Of a stretch of 64,000 nucleotides of DNA, positions 25,329 to 37,000 are shown piece by piece; position 1 is the stretch's first letter, and every line of letters starts with the position of its first letter. The DNA comes from Nyssa sinensis (taxonomy: Eukaryota > Streptophyta > Magnoliopsida > Cornales > Nyssaceae): positions 11,386,740 through 11,450,739 of the forward strand of contig CM018038.1 of assembly GCA_008638375.1 (NCBI GenBank), written 5' to 3'. The position numbers and the translations under genes were made by a program. The notes beneath the pieces were generated by a model. It was not told where the DNA came from and did not search any database. It saw only the letters and a list, made by a program, of their open reading frames with translations.

Positions 25329-28261
25329 ATGGTCTTTAATGGTGCAAGAACAAGGAGATGCTTGAATGAATTAGGTGGTTTGATTTTCCCTGCTGTCGTA
25401 CTAAATTGTGTCCATCATCCAAGAATTTTCAGTACTATGAATGAAATCAAAGCAGATGGTGCTTCTATTCTGTGTACTCCTGTATCTGATGTTGACTCTC
25501 ATGTTCAGCAATCTGCATCAGTGAGGTTGGACCATGGATGTTCATCCTCAAGTGTTCAGTCAACCCCAGAAATTGAAAAGAAGTATGTTCATCATGTTTA
25601 TGATGCAATCGCTCCCCACTTCAGTTCAACACGATTTGCTAAGTGGCCAAAAGTTGCCACTTTTTTGAATTCTTTGCCTTCAGGGTCTCTTGTCTTGGAT
25701 GCAGGATGTGGGAATGGAAAGTACTTGGGATTAAATCCCAATTGTTTTTTCATAGGATGTGATATAAGTGCTCCCCTCATCAATATCTGTGCAGATAGAG
25801 GGGATGAAGTGCTGGTTGCAGATGCTGTAAATCTTCCCTACCGAACTGGTTATGGTGATGCAGCAATCTCTATTGCTGTTTTACATCACTTAAGTACAGA
25901 GAATAGGAGGAAGAAAGCAATAGATGAATTAGTCCGAGTAGTAAAAAAGGGCGGCCACGTTTTAATTACCGTTTGGGCTGTGGAACAGGAGGATAGATCG
26001 TTAGTGAACAAATGGACTCCACTCACCCAAAAGTATTTGGAGGAGTGGGTAGCACCAAGTAGCCTCCGAATACGTAGCCCTTCATCCGTCACCCTAGAAA
26101 GTATCCCAGAAGCTGAGGAAAATGGTTTGGGAGAGCATTTAAAAGATTGCAATGAGATTTCTTCCACTATGAAGTTGCAGGAAAATATGCACTTGGCCTC
26201 TCAAAGCAATGATCATTCAGGAGCTTTTATAAATGGAAAAAATATTGAAAACCAGCAGGAATTTTTTGTCCCTTGGCACTTACCTTATCATCGCGCTGAG
26301 GTTAGTGGAGCTTCGGCTTGTGCCCTTGCAAATGGCTTGGCAAAGAAAGATGATAAAAAGGGTGCAGTAGTGTACAACAGATATTACCATGTGTTCAGTG
26401 ACGGTGAACTTGAGAGGTAATGCATTACTTTCTTCTTAAATTGTTGTCCTTAGGGTATAATCATTTTCTATTCCATTACCTTTCCACCCATTGTTGCTTG
26501 CAAATAGTTTTTAAAATTTATTCATTAATGCTTCCCTTGTTCTTAATGAGCAAAAAGAGTCATTTTTCGAACTTCATATTTTTACATATAGCAGGAATAT
26601 TGCTTTCTATCAGGTGGGAATTTTTTTCTTTTTTCTTTACTTTTTTTTTTTAACATGTTTTAATATGTCTATTGGGACAAAATGCTGGTGCTTTTTTGAC
26701 ACAATTCCCAGGTACTGATCCACCAGGATCATTTAAACCTTAGTTATGGACTGTGAAGTATTAGATATATAGATAATTTGTGAGAGCTGAGAGATGCTTT
26801 CTTTAGAGTGGACACAGACCTGATATGAACCACAAGATAAGTAAGAACATACACAAGGGTGGAGCTTAGCTGTTACTATTATTTTTAATGCATAGTAAGC
26901 ACTTGTATGATTTTCTACTATCATGGGCAGCTGATGGATGTAGTCATCCATGCTAGTGTGTCAAAGGACCATTTAGTAATCAGTGAAATTTCCACTTGTG
27001 CTAGTTTAAGGCCCTAACAAAGGAGGGGTGGTCAATCTAACATGATGAAATTGAAACTATATGGGACCAAAGAGATATATAGGAAAGCCATTACTCAGTG
27101 TTGGTTCTGCTTACGTAGGGTGCTGGTAGGGATAGTTAATGGTAATCGAAATCATACGATTCACAAAATGAATTGTAAAATTTGATACAATTTACCTCCC
27201 ATTTGATATGAATAGGAAGATAGAATCACCCAGACTCAGGAATTGCAAGGATTCAATTCGGAATTGTACAATTCTTGTGATTCCTGCAATTACGAACAAC
27301 CGCGACCTAGATTAGCTGGGTCGAGTTAGTCATCCCCAAAAAGCTGAAAAGTCTTTTTTTTTTCATTTTTTTAAATAATCCCAAGGCCTTTTAAGGCCTT
27401 TAGAGATAGTTTATACTGACACATCACTTTCTTTGCATCTTTTTTTTTTTTTTCACTTTTCTCTTCCTTTCAACTTCTTTAGGGCTTACATTTAAAAGCG
27501 AAAAAAATTCAAATATTTTTCTCTATTAGAATCCAAATTAAATTTTGCTTCTTCTCATGTATTTCTACTTGCAAGAGGAACTTATTAAAGGCATTTAAGG
27601 CAATAACTGAAGATTTTAAAGTTTGGAGGTTGGAGTATTTGGGTAGGTTGGCTCTAATTTTCACCAAGTTTGGATTTTTTTTATTATTGTTTTTCCCCTT
27701 GTAAAATGGTTTCTAAAAGAAAAAGAAAGAAGGAAATTGATTCAACTTGGGATTATTGTAAGCGTGCGGATGATGGTATGGGTGGGCAAGGGAATAGGAC
27801 GCACCTTTTTTGTAACTATTGGGTGGGGTGATAAGAATGAAAAATCACTTGCTAGAAACACATAATATTGTATCAGAGTGCACCCAAGTTCCCGAAGAAG
27901 TTAGAGAGCTTCTCTTAAACATTTTGGGAGAGTTGAAAGAAAATATTATGGTGATGGCGACGTGATCATGTGATTAAATAGGAATTATATCATTATTTTT
28001 ATATTACATTTTTTATTTTTATATAGATTTCTATCATTTCTTGTCATTTTTGAATTTGTCACTGAAGTTCGGTTCACGATTTGGAAAATGGCATTTCAAT
28101 TCACAATACAAATCTCGATTACACAGCCATAGGGTAGGCTGGAAATAAACCTAACCTTTTTAGCATTATTTTTGCACAAAGTAGCAACTCTTAGACTCGA
28201 ACTTGCGTTCTCACGCTTGACAGCTCGAGCCTTTTACCATTGCAGCAATGACCCCACCTAA

Positions 28262-28303
<42 letters not shown>

Positions 28304-29001
28304 ATCAGCATTCACAATCACTGCAATATTCTGTTGAATTGTAGACTGATCTTTAGCTGGCCATTATGCAAGTTTCCCTGTGATGTAGACAGTCTTCTTG
28401 GGGGGGAATAAAAGGTCCAGTGGGTATAGAAAACAAAAGACCCCTTTCAAACGCCAAACATGTTAACTTCCTCCAGTTTCAGGTGAACTCCCTAAATTGG
28501 TGCGAGTAAGATGCTTTTTTCTTATCTTTTGATTTGCACTAAAATGTCTATGAAAATCCAACTTGACAGTCTGCCCGGACAAACTTTTTTCTTTAAATAA
28601 TTGTGATTTTATGAAATATTGATCCATTCTGTAATTAATAACTCACTGATCTACAACAAATTTTATCTCTTCATTTTCTTTTGGAGAGACGTTTACCAAT
28701 ATTCATTTTTTTTTCCTCAGCATAATAGTCTTACTTTTCCATCGAAGGATCATTCCCAAGCCTAATACGCTTCCAAACTCATCGAGATTATTTGATGTCT
28801 GGGATTGGCTAATAATAGTAATGATGGAGATATAGAGAGTCTAAGATGCAATTTTTGATTGATTTTATGTAATTAATTCTCACTGTCCATTCTTTTTGCA
28901 TCGCCATCTGCAGGTTAGCGTCTGGCATGGACAATGCAGTTGTTGTTGATCGATTTTATGACAAATCAAATTGGTGTATTATTCTGAAGAAAACATTATA
29001 A
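25329..29001 (+). CDS. TRM9: tRNA (carboxymethyluridine-34 5-O)-methyltransferase, TRM9 type
   Basis: Two coding exons, 25329-26416 and 28914-29001, join in frame through an AG/G codon. The donor is GTAATG and the acceptor CTGCAG. The product is 391 residues. It is a class I SAM-dependent methyltransferase: the binding loop VLDAGCGNGKYL lies near residues 123-134, followed by IGCDIS, an acidic DAVNLPY and IAVLHHLS. The ending YYHVFSDGELERLASGMDNA followed by RFYDKSNWCIILKK is diagnostic of the Trm9/ALKBH8 methyltransferase family. Those enzymes, working with the TRM112 partner, methylate cm5U to mcm5U at the wobble position of certain tRNAs. No AlkB dioxygenase or RNA-recognition domain is present, so this is TRM9 rather than ALKBH8. 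An in-frame ATG at 25437 is an alternative start; residues 1-36 precede it and resemble neither the domain nor a clear targeting signal. Confidence 0.92.
27706..27960 (+). pseudogene. BED zinc-finger (hAT transposase type) fragment
   Basis: From the ATG at 27706, one frame reads a Lys/Arg-rich start, then D-S-T-W-D-Y and C-N-Y. After a one-base frame change it continues GVIRMKNHLLETHNIVSECT and QVPEEVRELL. The spacing of Trp, the C-x2-C position (here C-N-Y-W, second Cys lost), the H-x-L step and the distal Cys match the BED finger plus VP-EV linker at the N-terminus of plant hAT transposases. Frame break, lost Cys and later stops make it a dead fragment. No transposase core was found nearby. 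Confidence 0.6.
28120..28262 (-). mobile_element. tRNA-derived SINE-like element
   Basis: On the minus strand a box-A-like segment (TGCTGCAATGGTAAAAG, about 28247-28231) is followed by a box-B-like GCAAGTTCGAGTC (28206-28194). The order and spacing match an RNA polymerase III promoter of tRNA origin. The element lies in the TRM9 intron. Its 3' limit is uncertain and no target duplication was established. It is not a functional tRNA, as no cloverleaf is apparent. Confidence 0.5.
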
Positions 29002-30763
29002 TGAATTGAACCTGCTGGCATTTTGGCCAATCTGAGTGAAATTTTTATACAAGATTGCTTGATCCTTGGTGGATAGGCCCAGGCATGGGAGATCTTTTCA
29101 AGAGAATATGACTCATGTGCAGACTACTGCTGGGCTAGAATGCATTGTCAGGGAGGTATTCCTCAATGAAAATAGCGGGTGTCATTTATCAAGACCATTG
29201 GCCATTTTCACCTGTCATTGCCTAGAGGGGGAGATGGTTCAGCTTGTTTCTGGTGTACCATGCATTGTCTGTTTTGCAGGAATGTATATCACTATTACAT
29301 GGAAAGATAGCATAATCTTCTGGAAATTAAGCAAACTTTCTTAGAAAGGCTTTAATGCAGATTGTATTGTTAACTCACTTGAAATAAAATAATCTTCTAC
29401 CATTAGGTCATGCATCAATTTCGCAGGTACTGTTGATGGTTAAATTTATTTGTTTGTTTGTTTATTTATTTATATTGTCCAATAGAAGACCAGAAGGCAA
29501 AAAAAATTCCAATTTATTAATTTCACTGCTGATAAATTCCAATTTATTAGATGGGTGGCCTAAGGGTGATTTCTCTCTATCATGGTGGGAGCTCATGAAA
29601 TTTTTTATCACTGGCAACAAATCAAGAGATGTATAGATGAATAAAGCTTCTCATTTCCTAGCATCAAAAGCCTGTTGACCTGTTGGTGATGGACAGATCT
29701 TTTTGTAAGCTTGATTTCAACCTCATCTTTTTGATTACTTCTTATTTTCCTATGGAGTTGATTGAAAATTTAATCTTGCCTCTCTGTCTGCTCCCTGGCT
29801 TCAAACCCTTCGTTTTTTGGGCTAGAGACTGGCTGTCTAAGAGAGAATACATCAAACATGAGATAGGCATAGTTATTATATATTCTTTTATGTGAAAAAC
29901 TAATGTGAGGATTTCAACTGGGGATGGTTACAATTTAGGAACCATGGTTGAAATAATAAATTGCAGTTTTTGAGTTCTAGGGTTCAATGACTAATGCATG
30001 TTCTAGCAGTTTCAAAAAATGGAACTTCCATTGTAAGTCACTGTTAAGAATGAGTCATAAATTACTCGATGATGCAGAAAACATGTTCAATTTGTGGAAA
30101 ATTAGAGAGCTTAGACTTTTCCAGCTTAGCTTAGGGGGGTAGATTTCCTCAATTGTACCTCTCTTTTTTCCCTACTTGTCAAACCTTGGCATTTTCCTCA
30201 CTCATTATAAATCATTCTTTGTATTAGTATGGTTTCACTATACTGTTACCAAAGTTGATCTCTCTGCTGAAATTTTCTCTTCTTCTTCGTTTTTTTTAAA
30301 TAATCAACTGTCTTTTCAGGCATTGAATGTTGTCCTTAACTATTACAAGGAATTTCCCATGATTTTGAAATGATTCTGTCTCCGTGAAGAGTATGTTCGA
30401 GGTAATTTTCAGAAGGACAAATAAAATCAGAAAGGAGATGGATAAAGGCACTACTTACTGTATTTGGGAACACAAGAATTCATGTCTTTAAATTTGAAAT
30501 TGAATGAAAACTAATTTAAAGTTTAATAAATTGATAAAAAGCCCAATTTTAATTTCGAACTGTAGATTTAGCACTATTATTATTTTTTATTTTTTAGTTT
30601 TGATAGACGACAAAGAATATTCAAATTCACATTAATTAAGTGAGACTAAAAATTTATACCAGTCGAAATAAAACTACAATCCTAACAACCTCATCAAATC
30701 TCAAAATTCAAAGCAACTTCAATCCTAGCAACCTACCAACCCAACCACGCGTTTGACTTGGAC
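29002..30763. other. Intergenic between the TRM9-like gene and the hAT MITE
   Basis: The first few hundred bases probably form the TRM9-like 3' UTR. ORFs at 29066-29344, 29433-29636 and 29683-29895 have no recognised domains or conserved composition. No transposon ends were found. Confidence 0.5.
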
Positions 30764-31272
30764 CTAGGACTGTCAATTCGTGTTATCGTATCGTATTCGG
30801 GTCGTGTCAAGGCATACATAATTGAAAATATGTGTGAACGCAAACCCGACACTATTATCTAATCGTGTTAAGTTTCAAAACCCAAATCCAAACCCAACCC
30901 ATTTATTAAACAAGTTACACGTGTCAACACACTTAACCCGTTTATTTTAATTTTTTTATTTTTTAAATAAAAAAATTTACCTATCTTTTAATATATATAG
31001 ATAATTTTCAAGTTTAGTAACTTTGGATATGGGACAAATCAAAGTAGAAACCTTGATAAATATTTGATGTGAGATAAATTACCTTAACTCATAATATATT
31101 TTATAATTAAACGTGAATTGTGTTAAACGGGTTGACACTAGTAAAACTTAAACCCGACCTGTTTATTAATCGTGTTATACGTGTCAACCCGTTTATGACC
31201 TAAACTCATTTATGCTAAACTCAAACTCATTAATTTCGTATCGTATTCGAGTCGTGTAAAAATTGACACCCC
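30764..31272. mobile_element. hAT-type MITE, 8-bp target duplication
   Basis: The left end reads CTAGGACTGTCAATTCGTG and the right end AATTGACACCCC, so GTGTCAATT-like termini are inverted copies (with ACTGTCAATT on the left). Both sides are flanked by the same eight bases, ACTTGGAC (30756-30763 and 31273-31280), the length hAT elements generate. Subterminal TCGTATCGTATTCGRGTCGTG sequences on both sides extend the symmetry as a direct rather than inverted phrase. There is no coding capacity. This is a non-autonomous element of about 509 bp, 240 bp upstream of the conserved promoter block of the first small-protein gene. Confidence 0.85.
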
Positions 31273-31520
31273 ACTTGGACCCATCCTTTATTAATTGATC
31301 AACTAAAACAACTTGTTTACCACATGTGGCGGCCATGAGTCAATCCATGCGTGCTTTAAAAGATATGCCAAAAGACCACCAAATTTCTTCCTCCCTTCCT
31401 TCCTAATTTAGGTTTTTTTTTTTATAAAAAAAAAAAGGAGAAAGCAAAAGCTTGTTTTGATTTTTGAAGCGTGTTCGACTTCGACCATCAAAAGGGGTCA
31501 GAACCTTCCGGACACGACAC

Positions 31521-31584
31521 ATTGTTTGCTTGCTCTCCAAGTCTACACAAAAACCTGTATCTATATATATCCCTCTCAAGGCCA
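31521..31584 (+). promoter_or_regulatory. Conserved core-promoter block of small-protein gene A
   Basis: The block reads TTGTTTGCTTGCTCTCCAAG, a short variable link, a TATATATAT box near 31563, then CCCTCTCAAGGCCA. The same arrangement precedes the copies at 46908, 59503 and 61970. The TATA box lies about 80 nt before the ATG, leaving a leader with a shared CACACAGAGATC phrase. Confidence 0.65.
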
Positions 31585-31643
31585 CAACAAACCTCATCAT
31601 TTCACTATCCAAATCCAACAATTAAGTCACACAGAGATCTGCC

Positions 31644-31880
31644 ATGTCTTTAGCCGGAGGTGGTTTTGCCGAAGCCTACGTGATGCGAAAGCTTCACAAG
31701 GAGAAGATGAAGAGAATGGAAATGAAAATTGAAAGGGCTGATCAGAGAGAAGTGATTGCTGGCGATGGGAAAGTTTCCGGTGGTTGCTTCTCCGTGATGT
31801 TTAAGAAGATCCACCCGACTGCTGCGCCCTCACCGTCACCGGATTCTACTGCAAACCAGGCCGGAATATATACGCCATAA
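31644..31880 (+). CDS. Small protein family, copy A (78 aa)
   Basis: Single exon; the ATG is in good context (GCCATGTC). The product starts MSLAGGGFAEAYVMRKLHKE, continues with a Lys/Glu/Met-rich, probably helical segment to about residue 40, then GKVSGGCFSVMFKKIHPTAA and a Pro/Ser-rich tail. There is no signal peptide or membrane segment. I do not recognise the family and assign no function. Coding status is supported by four other intact copies in this window in which differences are mostly conservative and all length changes are whole codons. The single Cys sits in the most conserved block. It is the first copy of the array and is followed 2 kb later by a broken relative. Confidence 0.85.
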   Translation: MSLAGGGFAEAYVMRKLHKEKMKRMEMKIERADQREVIAGDGKVSGGCFSVMFKKIHPTAAPSPSPDSTANQAGIYTP

Positions 31881-32868
31881 ATCTTCAGCTCCTTGATCGT
31901 GAAAAGCGCGTAATTCATAGCAACCTACTTTATTCCTTGATTTTTTTTTTTTATTTACTTTATCATTTGGAATTTTTGTGCGTGTATATTTATTGAAATT
32001 GAATATAGTGAATTCAAAGTTTGGCAGTGAGTATTATAATTGAAATTTGAATATATGAAACTTAATTTTTTTTTTTTCAATTTCATTGTCCCAAACGCGA
32101 TCTTAATTTAGCATGCGATGGGGAAGTTTTTGGTGATCCCTCGAATGATCTTCTGGCAATTTCAATTTCTTGCATGAATATGATCACCCCCTTCAACTGG
32201 CCGATATCTTATGATTTAGCGCACTTCAATATCCCAATCTACAATTTCATTATGTTAATTTTTTTCTTATTCGATTATCATGAAAAGTAGTGTAGAAAAG
32301 GAAATTATGAGAAGAAGTGAGAATAAAATGTACAAATTTACATGTTATTTATCTTTTCTTTTCCTCCTAAATTTCTATTATTTATGAGGATAATCACTTT
32401 TCCTTTCTTAATATTTACCTATGAACCAAACAAAATTTTAAAAGGATCTCAGAACTGATGCCCTATGGTGGAAATGATTTCTATTATTCCATATGTAGGA
32501 AATCAATGTAAATACTTGCGTTAGATTTGATTCGCTTGGACAAATATGTAAAATTTTCCTTTTGAATAATCAAGATTCTTGGACAAATATGTAAAATTCT
32601 CCTTTTAAATAATCAAGATTCTTGTAGAGTGTTTCTCATTAATAGAGTACTTGTAGAATTTTTTTCACTAATAGAGCCTCCATCTATTTTATTACATAGA
32701 AAATATAAAAAGCCTAACATCAAGTTGGGATATGATTCTCATATCTCAAACAAATAAAATAAAAACTAATCTGATCTTATTTTATTTTATCTCTCTAATT
32801 AACTCACGGGAATGTAAAGGAGTTACGGTCCAGAACAAATTCGATAAAATCATAGGGATCTGTCTTTT

Positions 32869-32900
<32 letters not shown>

Positions 32901-33850
32901 TAACTTAAAATTTAAATTTTTACTCTTTCATTTGACCTTCCATCACTCTTTACCTAATTAGACACAGCCGATTCAAGAATTACTTTCTCACATATATAAG
33001 TAATGACATGGTAAAAAGTTTGGGATGAGAAATTTTTTTGAATAAGATTGATACAGTAATGTGATAATATGTTTTTTAATGATATTTTGTAATATATGAT
33101 ATGACTTTTTTTTTTTTAATAAAATATAATACATATAAAAAGTGTTAATTAAAAAAACACATTATTATATAGTATATCAGATTTATTAAAAAATATCTTT
33201 CAAAAGAAATCCAATGTAAGTGGGGACCTACAAGAAATTATCTGTAATTATGTTATAAGTTACAGAAACAAGTCCACATTCAAAGAATGAGCATGTCAAG
33301 TTTGAAAATGTTCCTTGATCAGCTTTAACTATACAAACTTTTATGTGACGATAACTCCAACTTTGCATGACATGACCAATTGACAACCAATCAACAATCT
33401 ACTTTGTGGAAATTAAGGTGCAATTGTTTCCACGCAAAATGCTTACTCTTTTCCACTAGCTAGAACCGCACCAAATATTCTTTTCATACCAAGAAAAATG
33501 CATGGACAACATAGTTAAGAGGGCAATGGTTGAGCCTAAAGCTCACACATATGGCCAAATCTAGCTTGGTCACCAAGCCAACGCGGTGTCACATTCTATG
33601 CGATGATAATAAAAAGCACCAATTCATGTACCCCACCTCTTTTTTCATAGTCTTTTTTCTTCAAAGCCGCCATGAAAAAACCAAAAATACATGGTGACAG
33701 CTTGCTTGCTCCCCAAGCCTATTCAAACCTTTACAAATTAACACCCCCTCACCCCTGCTCCAAGCATGTCATAATTATACCTATATTTAGACATGTGTGT
33801 GTGTGTGAGTCAATCCAACAATTCATTTTTGTATAAGTTATTTTAGAGCG
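31881..33850. other. Spacer between copies A and B
   Basis: The first part is the 3' UTR of copy A; it shares the CAGCTCCTTGATCGTGAAAA phrase with copies C, D and (partly) F. From about 32930 to 33850 it aligns with 49940-50639 upstream of broken copy E, for example TAATTATGTTATAAGTTACA and TCAAGTTTGAAAATGTTCCT in both. A short AT microsatellite lies at 32875-32900. No additional gene is seen. Confidence 0.65.
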
Positions 33851-34058
33851 ATGGCGTTAGCTGGAATTGATCTTGCTGAAGTTTGTGTGATGCGAGAATT
33901 CCTTAAAGAGAAAATGAAGAGAATTGTGAAGGAAAAAGTTGAAATAGAAGTGTGCTTATCGAAGGAAAAGTATTTCATATAGTTGTTTCTTTTGGATCTT
34001 CAAGATGATCCATCCAAGTCCTAAGGCCTCGATGCAGAAATCTATCGCTGTGACATAA
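33851..34058 (+). pseudogene. Small protein family, copy B, frameshifted
   Basis: The ATG at 33851 opens MALAGIDLAEVCVMREFLKE followed by KMKR, clearly the family N-terminus, but the frame closes at 33980-33982. The C-terminal block survives one base out of frame (33984-34058) as C-F-F-W-I-F-K-M-I-H-P, ending at a later stop. The GKVS segment is missing. So the copy has lost both its frame and its central region. Its subtype (MALAGIDLAE) matches truncated copy E rather than the MSLAG copies. Confidence 0.8.
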
Positions 34059-34087
34059 GCTCATATATGTAAGGTTATATATCTATA

Positions 34088-37000
34088 TGTTAGATTTGGT
34101 AGAATAACATAAAAGAGACAAGATATAGAAAAGAAAGACAAAAGAAAGAGAATGAAAAAATTTAAAAGATTACATTATATTAGACTGAATTATATTGAAA
34201 CTAAACAAAAGAGCTCCTTATATCGGAGGGTTATGAGTTTGTACATGAAAAATATTAATAAAAGAAACAAACATCATGAGATTGTACATGAAAAGTGTAA
34301 TACCCTAACCCGAAGGGGCACGTGTATCGAGGCAACCGGGTCGGGCAATACTTTATCGGATATACTCAGAACCATTAAACTCTATATTTTATGAAATACC
34401 AATTGTACTACACTATCTTAAATAGAGACCTTGACCAGGTATGACCAGTGCCGGGTTAGGACAAGTGACCCGGGACTCAGTCTCGTAATGCGTGCACACA
34501 TGCAGCCCCATGCATGCATGCATGCATACGTAAACACATGTCATGAATAGTGAGGTGCACATGAGGGATAGTATACATGTATAGGTACATGTGTGTGTAA
34601 TTAATATAGTGTATATACATATATGTGTGTACATATATATATATATATATGGATATAATTATATATATACATACAAGTACATATATATATATATATATAT
34701 GAAGGGAAAATTGAAATAAAAAAAAAAAAAGAGGGGGGAGGCAAGTAGGCTGCCTAGGCAGCTGTGCATGTGTGTGTGTGTGTGTAGGATTGATTGTGAA
34801 ACACTTAATGGAGAGTGGTGATGGCAGGAGTGGTTGATGGAGTATACAGGGAGACTTCAGGGTATGGGTGTGTAAATCTGATTTAGAAAGAGAAGGTTAG
34901 AGAGAGAGAGAAACATGAGAGGGTGTGAGGTCTCCCAAGTGTGTATCCATGGAATGTGATGCATAAAGAGAGGAGAACTGAGGACACGACCAGGACAGGA
35001 GCACACACAGAAACCTAGACCAAGCCATGAACAGGCCTGAATCGAGCCAAGAGGAGAATAGCCACTGATTGAAAGGTATAAACCCAAAACTGCTAAAATT
35101 TTCTGTTTGGATTACTGGTACTGTTCTGATAGGTTTTGGTCCATTTAAACGATACATATAGACTACTGAGAGACCTTAGGACTGTTATGAATTAATTGGG
35201 ACAGTCGAATAAGGTTGGAAAACACAGAACCGAGACCAAACCGCCATGGATGGACCCCAAGTTGCAGGTCTGAATCGACCTCAACCAAATTGAATTTTAA
35301 TGGTCTAAACATGACCTAGACCCTTCTAGGACCCAAAAACCACTGATCCGCGACCTGGAGATCCGGGTTTAGACCCTCAAAACCGAAGCTATTGCTTTCG
35401 ACCATGAAACCCAAACTCATAAATGAGCTTGTAAACTGAAATCTAAAAATGGGATGTTGATCCCCATGGAATTACGGTCACAACAAGCCAAACCTCGTGC
35501 GATTTGGTTAAGAAACGGGGCTGTATGATCGAACGGTGTCCCCTCAAAATAATCGGTTATACCGAGCTAGATCTTTGGATTCGAAGCTCGAAATCAATGC
35601 AAAATTGTTAGTATCACATACAGAAATGTTTTGGAATCAAAACATATCGAAAACAGCCCTTGAAAACCCATGAAATTAAAGAAATAACAAACCTGTAACT
35701 AGGGCAACGGATGGGGAAAAGATGGGGAAGATGGAGTCGACTCGGCCGAGTTGACTGAGCCAAGCCGAGCTGACTCGGACACGTGTCGACTCATGGGACT
35801 GCCATCTCTTTAGTGGAACGACACCGTTTTTGGTTAACTGTTTTGTTTTAAAAAAATTGAAATCGGCCTGTTTGGATATGGCGTTAATAAATTGAAACTG
35901 GGATTGAGTCTGTCCAGACCGAGGATAAGGGGCCAATTGGGCATAACCAGAATATTGTATTCCGGTTCAGCATGACTAAGTGAACCGGTTGGTTCTTGAG
36001 GTTTTTGGACCGGTTCAACTCTTGAACCCTAAAACCATTTGGTCTGAACCCCTAATTTATGAAATTCTATTTTGACCCCAAGTATTTTCTGAAATTAGTT
36101 TTGACCCCCTACTGTTTTGTGAAATCGTACAGTGGCCCAGATTTTTGAGAAACTGTTCGTTTAAGCCCCTGAAAAATTAATTAAATAATAAAATAATTAT
36201 TTTATTAAATAGGTAAAATTACAATTTTGCCCCTGGACATTAGAGATGTCAAACAGAGTCCAAATAAATTAAATAAATAGTGTATTTTCACTATTTCAAA
36301 TATTCTGGACTCAATGGTACAGTCCAAATTGGGAAATTCAGTACCGAAAAATACAGACCTGTAAGTGGTAAATGACCGTACTACCCCTGATAATACCTAG
36401 GCCCAAATAAAAATAAAAGGCAGTCTATTTTGACTATGTCGGGCATTTTGGACTTAATGGTGGAGTCCGATTTGAGAAATTAAGTCCCAAAAAATACAGA
36501 CACGTAAAGAGTAAATGACTGTACTACCCCTAACAATACCCAGGGCCAATCAAACACAAAAGATAGTCTATTCTGATTATGTCGGACACTCTGGACCCAA
36601 TGATGAGGTCCATTTTATGAACTGAGGTCCCGAAAAGTTTGGTTATATAACATGTAAAATTACCAAATTGCCCCTGATACTGTACGAAGTCCAAATTGGG
36701 CAAAATTGAAACCAATAGAAGCCCAAATATTTGTGGACTCATATATATGATTAAATCATGATTCGGGATCAGAACATCAGGAAATATAAAATTACCAAAT
36801 GCCCCTGATGCTGTACGAAGCCCAAATGAAGTCCGATTGGGACGAAACTGATACCGATAGAAGTCCGGATACTTGTGAAACTGTACACGTGATTAAATGA
36901 CGAATCGGGGTCAGAATCTCACAAAACGTAAGATGACCAAAATACCCCGGAGCACTGTAAGTGCAATGTAGAGGCCAAATAAAGGCCAAACTGATCTGAT

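Larger units (their letters stand above)
26417..28913 (+). other. Intron of the TRM9-like gene
   Basis: A 2.5-kb GTAATG...CTGCAG intron. It carries transposon debris: a BED zinc-finger fragment (27706-27960), a tRNA-derived SINE-like stretch on the minus strand and an AT microsatellite at 28264-28301. Only the last 29 codons of the gene lie beyond it. Confidence 0.85.

Noticed and set aside
28120..28262. Functional tRNA gene on the minus strand
   Set aside because: Box A and B are present but no cloverleaf or acceptor stem is seen; a SINE-like element fits better.
29066..29895. Additional exons of the TRM9-like gene
   Set aside because: The methyltransferase reading frame ends properly at 28999-29001 after the family's conserved C-terminus; downstream ORFs match no part of the family.
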